A DNA stretch of 64,000 nucleotides from Rhododendron vialii. Its lineage: Eukaryota > Streptophyta > Magnoliopsida > Ericales > Ericaceae. The stretch spans positions 4,982,501 to 5,046,500 of the forward strand of contig NC_080559.1 in the NCBI RefSeq assembly GCF_030253575.1, given 5' to 3'. Shown in pieces: positions 11,737 through 22,649 of the stretch. A model generated the notes under the pieces. It saw nothing but the letters and a program-made list of their open reading frames with translations, was not told the DNA's origin and did no database searches. Each line of letters starts with the position of its first letter. The stretch's first letter is position 1. The position numbers were made by a program, and so were the translations under genes.

Positions 11737-12560
11737 ATGAAGGTTTTATTTATCGGCACATGCATAATGGGATTTTAGACATGTTTCAGATACTTACCAG
11801 TGAATAAGGCCGCGATATTGGTCCATTTTATGCAGTAACGGCTGATCGATGCTGCTGTTTAAATTAAAACACTGGCTCTGTAGATGAAGCTATGAATTTC
11901 ATATTGTAGTGATCCTTAATTTGTTTCATGAAAGAGTTAAACTGAAATACAGATTACAGAATCCTAGCAGAACTGAAACAAAATATGAGCAAACTGTGAT
12001 AAGGATAAAAAAATCGAACTGGAACATGTGTTACACACAGTATCCTCAAAATAGATTCGCTGCCTACCGGTGGGTGTTGAGATTTATTGGCGTCTGTCTC
12101 CCCAGAGTTATCCTGCTAGGACCACTACTTACGCTTACGGAACACCACCATGAGTAGCCTTGGCTAACTGACTCAGTGTCTGTTTCTGTCTCATGCAAAG
12201 AATGAACTCAGAAAAGAAGTATGGAACTCGCAGTTGGTTTGTTGAGTCTAAAATAGGACTGCCCATTACATACCAACGAGAAAACCTTTCAGCTGCTCCA
12301 TAGGCTTGAATACGAGCCATGAATTTGCAACAATGAATAAGAAAAAAAACCTCAACCATGAATAGAAGAAATTGATGAGCTCGTGAAAGCCAAAAGCCTT
12401 GGATGGCGAATGGTCGCTGCAATTTCCAACAATGTTTGCTTGATTAATAGCATGTACACAAATAAATAGGTAAACTACCTCATGAACCGTGCATATTTTT
12501 GGTTTAGCTATCAACTTTTTTTTTTTCACAACTTATACACCAGCACTATCTTTTTTACCT
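11737..12560. other. SDR gene B 3' flank (duplicated unit)
   Basis: The sequence parallels 4271-5040 base for base over long runs (for example TGCAGTAACGGCTGATCGAT). It includes a minus-strand frame at 12135-12422 matching the one at 4667-4975. The duplicated unit therefore comprises at least exons 2-3 and ~0.8 kb of 3' flank. The third copy (15783-15990) keeps only the first ~200 bp of this flank. Confidence 0.7.
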
Positions 12561-14082
12561 AACAAAAATTAAAATGTACATTTTTGGTCTGTTTAATTTT
12601 TTAAGACTATTTATATATTAAAAAATATCGTGAAAAAATTTAGTGTTCCAATTTTCAAACGTTTAAACCAGTGCAAAGATCATTTTTTAATTATTTTTAT
12701 CCTGAAATGTCATAATTAAATTTTGTCTCTAAGACTCTCATAATTAAGTAACTGCTCTTTATTTGAGACCCTGTAAATCAGATACTTGATTGATTTGTTT
12801 TGTACTCAGATTGATCGGAATTACCCAGTCCATCGATCTGTACCTTATCAATCGGACCACACTGTTTTATTTCCAATCAATCGGTTTTCTCTTGGACAGG
12901 TACACATTTTTTTTACTTTGCGTTCCACACTTGATTTTATTTGCCTTTTTCCTTCTTTTACTTTTCCCTTTTCACCGTCTCGTACCCCAAATCATATCTA
13001 CCTAAATTTAAATCCCCAGATCGTTTCTACCAAAAACACAATTTTAAATAAGTTTTTCTATCTATTTCTCTCCGGTCTTAATCAGAACCTTCCCAAACCC
13101 TAGTCCTTCCATATTTTCCCCCTAATTTTAGAACCTTATGGATTAGTTTGGTTTTCTTGGTTAAATATATGGTTTCGTTGGTTGGTTAGGCATATGCTTT
13201 CTTGTTTATTTATCTACTTTTTTATTGTTCTTGTTTTATGCCCAATTGGTTATTTGGTCCTGCCATGGCACAGTCGATTTTTGCTACTCTTATTATTTCT
13301 ATATGAATTGGGTTTTACTAATGTTTTTGGCTCATTATCTAAGGTTGTTTCATTCATTGCCTGTGCCATACAGCTGAGTTCCTTGATTACTCATTGCTTT
13401 CCATTGGCTATTGCCCTGCTCCTTCTTTCTCATCCCACAACATAAAGGGGGAGTATGATTTATTGTGTCCTAACCAATTCTAGTACTTTGTTTGAGTTGT
13501 GGTTGCAGCGTGCAGATATTGGTTAGGGATATATTTTCTTGATAGCATGTTTCGTCGTGAGAGTGCCAAAGGAGGAGAGTGTTAGCTCCAAGCAACAGCG
13601 CTATTTTGTTGGATTGGCAATTCCATTGATAAAACACATTACTTTTTGTATTCCATACTTTATCGAGTTGTAATTTTTTTTTATAAATATTTTCTAAGCG
13701 TAGCGAGTCTGTAAAGAATTAGAGTGGAAGGATTCTTCATTTGTAATTGAGAGTGACTGAATCGAGCTACATTGGACCAGATTGATTGGGTTATCAATCG
13801 GAGATCAATTGGAATCTCATGTCGAACTGAGTAATATAAATAGTGGTCTCATTTTGGCTGCTAGGGCACGAGAGAATAAGGGAGGAGTAGAGATACATTT
13901 TGCTTAATAGTTCAAAAAACCAAGAATGGTGTTGATCTTGCTTGTCAGAGTCTCTATGCCCTTGTTGGATCGGTGAAGCTTCAATTTAACTTTCAAGAGG
14001 TGTTTATAACTTTATCTCAACATATTCAGAGTTGTTCTTCGGTGGATATCCGAAGAGTTTTGGAAGGCAAATAAGTATGCAT
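12561..14082. other. Gene-free spacer
   Basis: No convincing gene or element. Open frames near 12786-13103 and 13182-13445 are low-complexity and hydrophobic, with no family resemblance. ATTGATCGG / GATTGGGTTATCAATCGG words at 12812 and 13787 might mark an old repeat. Confidence 0.4.
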
Positions 14083-14136
14083 GAGGAAATCATATTAGGT
14101 TGCATACAACCCAATACCCATATGTTGCCCCCCTTT

Positions 14137-14178
<42 letters not shown>

Positions 14179-14442
14179 CTATCTAGGTCTAGTGGTGCAA
14201 ATTCGGTAGAAGATAGAACTCGAGACAAAAAACAATGACGAGCCAACTAATTAGGAATCATATTAGGTTGCATAGAAGCCAATACCAATACGTTGGCCCC
14301 CTTTTCTAGTCAAATTCGGCATATGTATCTATATATGAAGCACATGATGTGTTTGCAAATACGTAATGTATTAGGAAATCATATTAGTTTGCATAGAATC
14401 CAATACCCATATGTTGCCCCCTTTTCTAGTCAAATTCGGTAT
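14083..14442 (+). repeat. Triplicated ~58-75 bp unit upstream of SDR copy C
   Basis: Three copies start near 14083, 14253 and 14373. Each reads AGGAA(A)TCATATTAG(G/T)TTGCATA and then CCAATACC(C/A)ATA(T/C)GTTG, ending in CCCCCTTTTCTA. Copies 2 and 3 also share CAAATTCGG(C/T)AT. The relic SDR 5' end (14131-14248) is wedged between copies 1 and 2. The triplicate stands just before the start of SDR copy C. Confidence 0.75.
14131..14248 (+). pseudogene. Relic 5' end of a second-subfamily SDR gene
   Basis: A (CT)n tract (14141-14174), then TCTAGTGGTGCAAATTCGG, AGAAGATAGAACTCGAGAC, then CAATGACGAGCCAACT with ATG at 14235. This matches the leader and first codons (MTSQL) of the exon at 19863 almost base for base, then stops dead at codon 5. 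It is a truncated duplicate of promoter, leader and start codon with no body. Confidence 0.75.
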
Positions 14443-14479
14443 ACGTACCTTTGGATTTGATTATTTTTTCCTCGGTCTA

Positions 14480-14492
14480 TATCTATATAATT
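14480..14492 (+). promoter_or_regulatory. TATA box candidate of SDR copy C
   Basis: CTATATCTATATAATTGAGGG lies ~60 bp before the ATG at 14547 and matches the block before SDR gene B. Confidence 0.5.
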
Positions 14493-14546
14493 GAGGGAAA
14501 AACAGAACAATGTCACACAGACCAAGTAGTAGCACATCAAAAACCA

Positions 14547-15782
14547 ATGGCTAGTCAAGCATCAAATCAACTAGAGCCATGGTGCAACTTGAACGGGAAA
14601 GTGGTGCTGGTGACCGGGGCGTCGGCCGGGAATTCTGCCTCGACCTAGCCCGAGCCCGGTGCAGGATAGTGGCCGCTGCCCGCTGCCCGCCGGACGGACA
14701 GGCTCAAGACTCTGTGTGACCAAATCAACCAACCAAGCTTCTTATCAACACGTGGTGGCCCTGCAACAATGGCTCGTGAAAATGATGAAGTTAGAGCTGT
14801 GGCCATTGAGGTTGATATCACTTCTAATGGCCAAACCATTGAGGTTGCAGTGCAGAAAGCTTGGCAAGCGTTTGGACACATTGATGCTTTGATTAACAAT
14901 GCTGGTGTTAGAGGTAAAAGCTACAAATCCTGTGACTACCTTTACTATAAAAAAATTGTACTTCCGAAACAACTAAAGCAAGCCTGGTATGGTATTGCTA
15001 CATAAGTTTCACTGTCCGATCAAGTTAACCTAGTGACCACGGGGGGTTTGTCATGTCGTTAACTTCAATTAGTCAAGGTGCGTGCAACTCCTACCGCAAT
15101 TTTTATCTGGGTATGTATGTGTGTACGTGTATATTCACGCAGGGAGCGTGAGTAGTTCGTTGGAGCTTTCGGAGGAGGAATGGAACAATACGATGACAAC
15201 AAACATAACAGGAGCATGGTTGGTCTCCAAATACGTCGGGAAGTGCATGCGGGATGGAGGCAGGGGAGGATCAATCATCAATATTTCGTCAATTCAGGGA
15301 CTCAACCGCATCCAAATTCCTGGAGCTCTTGCCTATGCTTCCTCAAAGGGAGCAATGCACAGCTTGACAAAGGTACGTACATTAACAATTTTCAGAGACT
15401 TTCTAATGGAAATCAATTCCTATAACATGGCCATCTTATTTTACCATATTTGTTTATACGAAACCGTCTATATTTTGTAATGGCCAATTTTTTACAATGA
15501 CAGGCAATGGCCTTGGAGATGGGAAAGCACAACATTAGAGTGAACGCAATAGCAGCTGGACTATTCCGATCTGAGTTCACTGAATCTCTTTTTCAAAAAG
15601 ATTGGCTGAACAATGTGGCTCTAAGAACAATACCCTTACAAACCTGGGGTGAATCAGATCCCACATTAACATCCACCATCCGATACTTGATCCATGACTC
15701 CTCCGACTATGTTTCTGGGAACGTTTTCATCGTTGATGCTGGATATACACTTCCTGGAATTCCGATTTTCTCTTCCCTCTAA
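14547..15782 (+). pseudogene. SDR copy C, broken in exon 1
   Basis: Third member of the MASQAS subfamily, with exon equivalents at 14547-14913, 15143-15372 and 15504-15782. Compared with gene B, exon 1 has a 10-bp deletion right after GTGACCGGGGCGTCG, inside the TGxxxGxG cofactor motif. The frame then hits TAG at 14646-14648 (34th codon). A 7-bp gain ~50 bp later and a 3-bp gain further on restore the frame, so exon 1 keeps its total of 367 nt. Residues from MAREND (14769) to NNAGVR are again in frame. Exons 2 and 3 are open, with YASSK and the conserved C-terminus. As written the product would be a 33-aa stub. Either it is a pseudogene or the assembly is wrong in this GC-rich patch. Confidence 0.8.
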
Positions 15783-16908
15783 ATGAAGATTTTTCGGCAG
15801 TTACATATTGGGATTTTAGACATGTTTTAGATATTTATCAGTGAATAAGCCGCGATATTGGTCCATTTTATGCGGTAACGGCTATGGTTGCGTCGTCAAT
15901 GACAATACATATCTCGATTGATACTGCTGTTTAAAACACTGGATTTGTAGAAGGTATGAATTTCGTAATGTAGTGAGCATTTGCTTCATGATAGAGTTGA
16001 TCGAGAGACTTGTCTATTCTACCCCCCAGAAAAGACCTTTGTGAGATGGTACTATTTGTGCTTGGTTGATTAAGAATTGTTGAATGGGCAATTTACCCTT
16101 CATGATTATTTCAACAATAATTCGGGTGATAAATATTGCAAAATATTGCACACTAACTAATAGGTTGGGTGCTCACACGCCGGCTATCCCGTATTGTTTT
16201 TTAAATGGTTTGAGATAAGTACTTAGGACCATCGGGTTGGATTGGGTTGAGTTTTTAAGTCTGTTTAGTAAATGAAATGGGCTTGAAAATATCACTTAAA
16301 ATGAAGTCCGGCCGTGGCCCGGTCCGTATAGAATAAAGACAATGATGTTCACGGTATATTATACTACCAAGGGATATTAAGAAGGAGAAAAAGCTACTAC
16401 TAGCATATCTAAATTTACACAGTACCCAATTTTCAATTCATACACATACATATATTTCTTGGTCTTCGTATAACTATAATTGTGATGGTCGGAAGCTCTA
16501 ATTTTATAATAGCGGGATGACTAACGTAAACTTGCCTACTATACTTCAAAAAAATATAAGAAAAAATGGGGAAAACCAAAAAAATCCCTTTTTGGGCTAG
16601 TTGAACGGACTTGAAAAATAAAATTTTAAGAGGGCCGAACTTGATAATATTAAATGGGCTGATTGGACGGGCTTGGAAAATAAAATTTTAAGAGGACTGG
16701 GATTGAGAATATTAAATGAAACCACCTATTAATGGTCCGGGTTTAAACATGCCCAAATCTCGTTGTTATCTAGCATAAAACCAACGCGATCCCGGCTCGG
16801 ACCGATATATGTGCACCTCTACTGGTATGTGTATTCAAGGCAAATCCAAAGGCTGATCCTGCCTTGTGAACTTATAACCGTTTTATCGTTCCAAGGTTAT
16901 TTTGGACG
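15783..16908. other. Gene-free spacer
   Basis: The first ~200 bp match the 3' flank of the other MASQAS copies (ATTGGGATTTTAGACATGTT). The rest is AT-rich, with a short internal near-repeat (GAC/GGGCTTG(A/G)AAAATAAAATTTTAAGAG at about 16609 and 16669). No gene seen. Confidence 0.5.
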
Positions 16909-17298
16909 GAACGATGCTACTCACACATATAAATAGGTACATATTTTATACAGATTTTTTGTGGGGTCTACATCGGATCCCACACAAATAATCCGAACCG
17001 TTCATTAAATGTTAAATATTTTTTCAAGGGCTTCCGCAAAAAATCAGCCCAATTTGATACCTATAGATGCTCGATCCAATCATCAAATTTTTCATTTTGA
17101 TTTCCGGATAATGAATAGTCAGATGATTAGATCAAGCATTTATTGATATTAGATTGAGGTGATTTTTTGTGGGGGTCCTTGAAAAAATGTTTTACATTTA
17201 ATGAACGACTTAGATTGTTTGTGTGAGATCCGAGGCGGGGCCCACAAAAAATTTGTGTAGAATTTGTACTCTATTTATATGTGTGCTTAGACTTTTCG
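16909..17298. mobile_element. Mutator-like foldback MITE, ~390 bp (family copy 3)
   Basis: Long inverted arms: CACACATATAAATAG on the left, CTATTTATATGTGTG on the right. The interior contains CACACAAATAATCCGAACCG, clearly related to the element at 6770. A perfect 9-bp duplication, TTTTGGACG, flanks it at 16900-16908 and 17299-17307. Confidence 0.85.
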
Positions 17299-18359
17299 TT
17301 TTGGACGTATGTTTTTGGGCATGTGTTGACTGTTTGCTTCTGGTTTATTACATAGTAATGCTAGGTATTCCGAAATATATACCCCGAGCAGGTATTTTTT
17401 ATCATTAGTAAAAGTTTATCAACGATCATAAATAGTTCTAAAAGTCTATTTGGGGTAATTTCAGGGTTTATTTTTTGGGTACTTGGCATTTTTGTTATAA
17501 GAGAAGTGTGAGAGTTTTACACTGGATCGTTGTGAATGATAAGGTTATCGTCCGAAAATGGGCCAAAAGTCCTTATAAAGAGGTTTTATTATTTAAAAAA
17601 TTTACCAAAAAGAAGAAGAAGAAGAAGAGGATTTTTTTTTTCCTGTTCCTTATAATGAGGTTACCCATTCAACGAAGAAAGAAAAGTATGAGGATGTTTA
17701 TTTTCTTGGATGCAATACATCATCTTTAATTTAAGTAGCATGAAAAGATGTGAGACCCACCTCTCTAAGGCTCCATTTCGCTAAGATTTTTATTTTTAAA
17801 ATTTTTTTTTTTTGCTGTACGAGATATGTCATTCTCTCATAATATATCATCTTTAATTTAAAAAATAAGTATTTATTTGAACGAGACCTTACTCCCCCAT
17901 TCCCCATACTATTACTCCAAACTTGTCAGGCAAACTGTGTTTGGTTTGCAGTTTTGATATTTATTTTTGAGATAAAAAAGTTCTATAGGTTTGCATTTTT
18001 TTTTTGTCTTTAGTAAATTTTTTTAACATTTTAATAAACTCTTTTACTTTTTGTTTAGATCGAGGTTCGCTATGTACATCCAAATAAGTAAAAAAAAATT
18101 GACAAAAAATCACTAAAGACGAAAAAACACAGATGGCGAAACAATCAAAATTTTTGAAGAAATTATTTCTGAGAGGAGAACCAAACAAAGTGCTTTGGCA
18201 AAAAATACTGGTTCCTACTGGAGTTTCTAATTAATTAAACCACAACTTTTCAACTTGCTCTTAAACTTCTCACATCAACTGAACGCATAAAATAAATTTT
18301 TTTTTAAATTTTTTTTTACTTAATAGTAATTCACTATGATTTCTACAAAATAAATTAAT
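17299..18359. other. Gene-free spacer
   Basis: AT-rich, with simple-sequence runs such as AAGAAGAAGAAG near 17610 and several poly-A/T runs. No gene or complete element recognised. Confidence 0.5.
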
Positions 18360-18600
18360 TTGTGCTCCTTTCCACGACCCTTCCTAGTAAAACTAAAACC
18401 CACCTTGGTCTTTATATTTTTCCTTCCTTTTGTACTGGTCTTTATTCGGTTTCCCATTTCCCATCTCTTCCTACCAACTCTCTCTTTGTCTCTCTCTCTT
18501 TTGCACTTTGAGTTTGAGATGCGGACCCGGGGGCCCTGCTGCCCCTTAGGGACAGCGGGGTGTGCTGTGCCTCGAGGTGACACCGTTTTGGGCTGAAAAT
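18360..18600 (+). pseudogene. Relic promoter/leader of second-subfamily SDR gene
   Basis: CCCATCTCTTCCTACCAACTCTCTC and CCTTCCTAGTAAAACTAAAACCC near 18380-18500 match the region just before the exon at 19863 (CCCATCTTTTCTTACCAACT near 19671; CCCTTCCCAGTAAAAACCC near 19725). A GC-rich block at 18530-18590 (CTGCTGCCCCTTAGGGA, GTGTGCTGTGCCT) matches 19508-19568 in inverted orientation. It appears to be another rearranged 5' fragment. Confidence 0.5.
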
Positions 18601-19284
18601 GGGGAAATGGGAGATTACAAAGCTTGATCCTCGTTTTGCAATCGCTAATAACACCAGAATGAGTTAAAATCCTCTACGTTTCCTCAATTTGAAAACATGT
18701 AACCCACCAGTTATCTAGCGTGAATACAACTTTGCCTTCTCTTTTTTTTGCTTATTATTCACCTACACTGTTTATGCTTTTTTTTTATTTTATCAACCTA
18801 CATTGTTTTTGTTTAACCTTTACTATTTTAATAATACCCCTAAAAATGAATTTGGGTTGCTTTTATCCCAGATTCTCGAATTTATCTATCACTCATAAAA
18901 TTCGAAGCGTTCACGAAGACAAAACCCAAAATACAAAAAAAAAAAAATTGTATTAAACACTAGTTACATATCTATATATAATGTTCAAATTATATTACGT
19001 TTAATGGTATTGATATTTCCCATCTTTTTACATTTTATTAAATGTGAGATTTTATGAAGAAATAAAGTTTAAAAAGATGGGAAGTTTTTTTTTTCCCCCT
19101 CGATAAATGTCTGGCATACTCCTAAGGAAATGTAAATGGAGTACCGCTAAACAACATATGGGTGGGGTAAGTCCAAATGACATCAATCATAATACCAAGT
19201 ATTCACGCTCCTAATAAGAATCGAACCCTCATCTTTCATATGAAAAAAGTGAAGAAGTGTCATTGGGTTACAAACCCGTTAGCA

Positions 19285-19286
<2 letters not shown>
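18601..19286. other. Gene-free spacer
   Basis: AT-rich spacer between two copies of the second-subfamily leader; no gene or element ends seen. Confidence 0.45.

Positions 19287-19336
<50 letters not shown>
19287..19336. repeat. AT microsatellite
   Basis: Pure (AT)n of about 50 bp, upstream of the orphan SDR exon. Confidence 0.95.
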
Positions 19337-19338
<2 letters not shown>

Positions 19339-19623
19339 AGAGAGGGGAGAGAGAGATATGTGGTCAAGGGTGCTAGAGAATCTGGGAAAGGATAAAGAAG
19401 TGAAGTGGAATGTTCTCATTCATTATATACGTTAGTATTGGAGTATTTTCCAGCTCCCAAACAAAGACTGAGGTGGCCAGGTGGGTGAATTGGTGTGCAC
19501 TTTTCATGCAAGAAACGGTACCGTTTTAAGGCACAGCACACCTGCTTTCCCTAAGGGGCAGCAGCCTCCCCGAAATCCCTCCTTTCCCCCACGCTTCCCA
19601 GTTCAAACCCACCTGCCTTCCTT

Positions 19624-19628
<5 letters not shown>

Positions 19629-19666
<38 letters not shown>
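19629..19666 (+). repeat. CT microsatellite in the SDR leader region
   Basis: Pure (CT)n about 200 bp before the ATG at 19863. CT-rich leaders precede every second-subfamily first exon here. Confidence 0.9.
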
Positions 19667-19667
<1 letters not shown>

Positions 19668-19862
19668 CTTCCCATCTTTTCTTACCAACTCTCTCTTTGT
19701 CTCTCTGTGTCTCGTTTCCACCACCCTTCCCAGTAAAAACCCACCTGCCTTCGTTTGGCTCTCGTCTCCACTTAGTTCCACCTCCCATCTCTCTCTCTCT
19801 CTAAATATATTCAAGTCTAGTGGTGCAAATTCGGTAGAAGGTAGAGCTTGAGACCAGAAACA

Positions 19863-20202
19863 ATGACGAGCCAACTGGAGCCATGGGCCCAATTGGGCGA
19901 CAAGGTGGTGATGGTCACCGGCGCGTCGTCGGGCATAGGCCGGGAGTTCTGTCTCGACCTTGCCAAGTCGGGCTGCAGGATCGTCGCTGCGGCACGCAGG
20001 CTCGACATGCTCGAGTCTCTCTGTGACGAGATAAACCGGCAGCCCGACCCCGCCGGGTCGACCCGGAGTCGACTGGCTCCGCAGGCCGCGGCGGTGGTAC
20101 TCGACGTCAGCGCCGACGGGCCCGCCATCGAGGCGGCGGTGCGGAGGGCTTGGGAGGCGTTTGGGACCGTTGATGCTCTCGTCAACAATGCTGGCATTGC
20201 AG
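19863..20202 (+). pseudogene. SDR copy D: orphan first exon
   Basis: A complete first exon of 340 nt (113 codons plus 1 nt) starting [20 protein letters not shown], with TGASSGIG and NNAG motifs and a good GT donor at 20203. It equals the length of exon 1 of the gene at 23700. No exon 2 or 3 follows before that next first exon; I searched 20203-23699 by eye for the NISSI, YxxxK and IPIFSSL signatures. It may be a dead fragment. It may also act as an alternative first exon spliced in phase 1 to 26922-27151, because its promoter-like leader and donor are intact. It is much more GC-rich than its surroundings. Confidence 0.75.
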
Positions 20203-20242
20203 GTAATTTTTTAAGGTTTCTATCTGAAGTAAATTAATAAAG

Positions 20243-20416
20243 CAGGGGGCTTCAGTTAAGGACGCCCGCATAATGGTAAAATGCGGACGTTGCTCGGCTG
20301 CCGTTGGATTGTGTTTTGAATGGTTGGAATCCGCAGATAGTTTGTTCACGCAAACAAACAGCCGAGCGACGTCCGCATTTTTGTAGAATAAGAGCGACCT
20401 TATGTGATGGAGAGTG
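20243..20416. mobile_element. Small foldback MITE behind the orphan exon
   Basis: A perfect 10-bp duplication, ATTAATAAAG, at 20233-20242 and 20417-20426 flanks 174 bp. The interior folds back: AAATGCGGACGTTGCTCGGC pairs with GCCGAGCGACGTCCGCATTT. Mutator-like by duplication length. Confidence 0.8.
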
Positions 20417-20426
20417 ATTAATAAAG

Positions 20427-21044
20427 TACTATTGAATCTTAGGGATTAAAGTTTTAAACGAAAATAGAGCCGATCCACAACTAGTGAATCTCGTAAACTT
20501 AGTGGATACACATATAGTAAACTTAGTGGATACACATCTATATGATAGGACCGAATTTTTTAGATTCGGCGGTTCTCCAAACATGGTATTGATCGGCCAC
20601 CGTCGTTTTTCTAGCCGCAAATTTAAGCCTTTAAAAAAGATGAACATTCTTCGTTAAAAAATTCATACTTTTTGACAATTTGAAAGAGGGCCTTGTTCGT
20701 TTGCGAGTTTTGAGTATTTTATTTTTGGTAGTAAGTGGAGAGAGAAATAGAGTAATGATTGGAGAGAGGTAATGAGTAGAGAGAGATAGAAAGAGAAATG
20801 AAAGTAATAATTGAAAAAATAGGATAATAATTGGAGAAAGATATAGGGTAATGATTAGAAAACAAAGTTAAATATCAAAACGAACAAAGCTATGATGCCT
20901 ATTGATTTGTGAAAATTTTTGATTTTTTAAACCAAAAAATGCATTTGATAACCGAATTATTTAGGACGGAGAGACATTTATTTAGAGATTGAGAGAATAG
21001 TTTTCTTCTCAATTATTACTATAAAGTTATTGGTAAATCTATTA
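20427..21044. other. Gene-free spacer
   Basis: A short direct repeat, TAAACTTAGTGGATACACAT, occurs twice near 20497 and 20518. Otherwise nothing recognised. Confidence 0.5.
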
Positions 21045-21316
21045 CTCCCTCCGTCCCTTTTTTTGTGTCCAGTATTCCATTTTGAGCTGTCCCTTAATAA
21101 GTGTCCATTTTGTAAAGTTAGGGGGGTAAAAGTTGATGTATTGTCTATTTTGTCCCTAAAAGTAGATTTTATTTTAAAAAGTTAGTGAGTAAAAGTGTAA
21201 TGATGATGGGTAAGTAAGGAAAGTAGAGGAAAAAGTTGATGTGAAAGGTATAATGATGATGTCTTTTTAATAAGTTGGAGTTACGAAGCAGGACACTTAA
21301 AAACGGACGGAGGGAG
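21045..21316. mobile_element. Stowaway-like MITE
   Basis: Left end CTCCCTCCGTCCC and right end GGACGGAGGGAG, flanked by TA at 21043-21044 and 21317-21318. 272 bp with no coding capacity. The terminal sequence and TA duplication are the Stowaway signature. Confidence 0.9.
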
Positions 21317-22469
21317 TATGATAAATTTATCATGATAACCGAATCTACCATAATAGAACAAATTTATCAGAATACATAAATTAAACTATGGAATCAACCT
21401 TATTTGAAAGTTATCAGCATTATGACGAAATTATTATCAATATGTGGAATTTATCAACAATTTCAGCACAAACTATGAAAAAAAAAAATTTATCACAATT
21501 TTCCATCGCTAACTTCGGTTTGCAAGTAATTTATATAAGCCAATTTTGCCATCTTATCGTCTCCTTTGTTCCACCATGAAATAAAAAAATCTTATAATAC
21601 GTGAACTTTTAACTTCATTGTCTTACTTATCTGGCCTCTCGGGAATTGCGCATATACCCATATTCAAAATAGATCAAAAAATCCATAATCCACCATGCAT
21701 GTCTACTCTCAAGGACGAAATCAGGATTTTACCTTAGCAGTGGCGAAATGTATACTAAAAAAATCTAGTGGTGGTAAGATTATATAAATTGGGCATAATT
21801 TTTTTTTACATATAATAATTATATTTTCTAAAATTTTTGTCTTGACGGTCGCCTCCACTGTACCTCCTGATCCCATCCTTGTCTACTCTAAACCCCTAAC
21901 TACCACCACCAAAACCTTCGACAACTACCGCCTCACTCTCAAATTTAGGCTTGTTTCCACCAAATTTCCTGGTAAAATCCGAACTGAATTTCCGTCCAGC
22001 CGTGTTCTTAGGGTAAGCGTGTTAGATGGTGGAAGATCTTGAACGTTATACACACCTAGAAGATACACACATGTGATCTACTCTCAATTTTTTTCGAAAT
22101 CACATTAACAAATATTACAAAATCACAACTTTCACTTTCCACAGCTCACAACAATCTCCCTCAGACTCTCACAACATTGCACACACTTGCGTCTCTTCCT
22201 GTTTTCAATTGGACTCCCACACTAGCTACTTGCACACGGACGGGATGTTGTCAAGCATCTTCCTATAGAGCAGCGTCGAGTGACCAAGCCGGCCGTTCAT
22301 CTCAACACGGACGGCTCGGATTAAATCTGAGTGCATTCAAATCTGAACCATCCATTGCTCGGTTAAAAAACCGAGACGTTGATCGCCAAAATGGACGGCG
22401 AGATCGGCATCCGCTTTTTAGAGAGTCCCCAGCAGCATCTTTTTGAACACACATATTTATCCTAAAGAG
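21317..22469. other. Gene-free spacer with one gene-like patch
   Basis: At 21842-22042 a proline/threonine-rich open stretch of higher GC ends in a TTAGGGTAAG that could be a splice donor. It might be a captured exon, but I recognise no family. The rest is AT-rich. Confidence 0.35.
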
Positions 22470-22620
22470 TAGTTCTAGGACCACACCCATTTTACACACC
22501 CAAATGCACACCCACCCACACAAGTGTGGGTGGGTGTGCATTTGTGAGTGTGGAGCCCACACACTTGTGTGTGTGGGTGTGCATTTGGGTGTGTAAAATG
22601 GGTGTGGTTGTAGAATTATT
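22470..22620. mobile_element. Foldback element rich in CACACCC
   Basis: CCACACCCATTTTACACACC near 22480 is mirrored by GGTGTGTAAAATGGGTGTGG near 22588, with further pairing of TGCACACCCAC. About 140 bp of near-perfect palindrome. The ends (TTCTA...TAGAA) resemble the 99-bp element at 42196. Target duplication not clear. Confidence 0.6.
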
Positions 22621-22649
22621 GTATGCTAAAAGAAACTTTCAACCTAGCT

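Noticed and set aside
12786..13103. ORF of 105 codons
   Set aside because: AT-rich, hydrophobic low-complexity translation with no motif and overlapping alternatives in other frames.
17475..17729. 84-codon ORF with a poly-Lys run
   Set aside because: Built on an AAG microsatellite and flanking AT-rich spacer; no family features.
19551..19892. Minus-strand ORF of 113 codons across the SDR leader
   Set aside because: It is the complement of a CT-repeat leader and reads as Arg-Glu repeats; a shadow of low complexity sequence.
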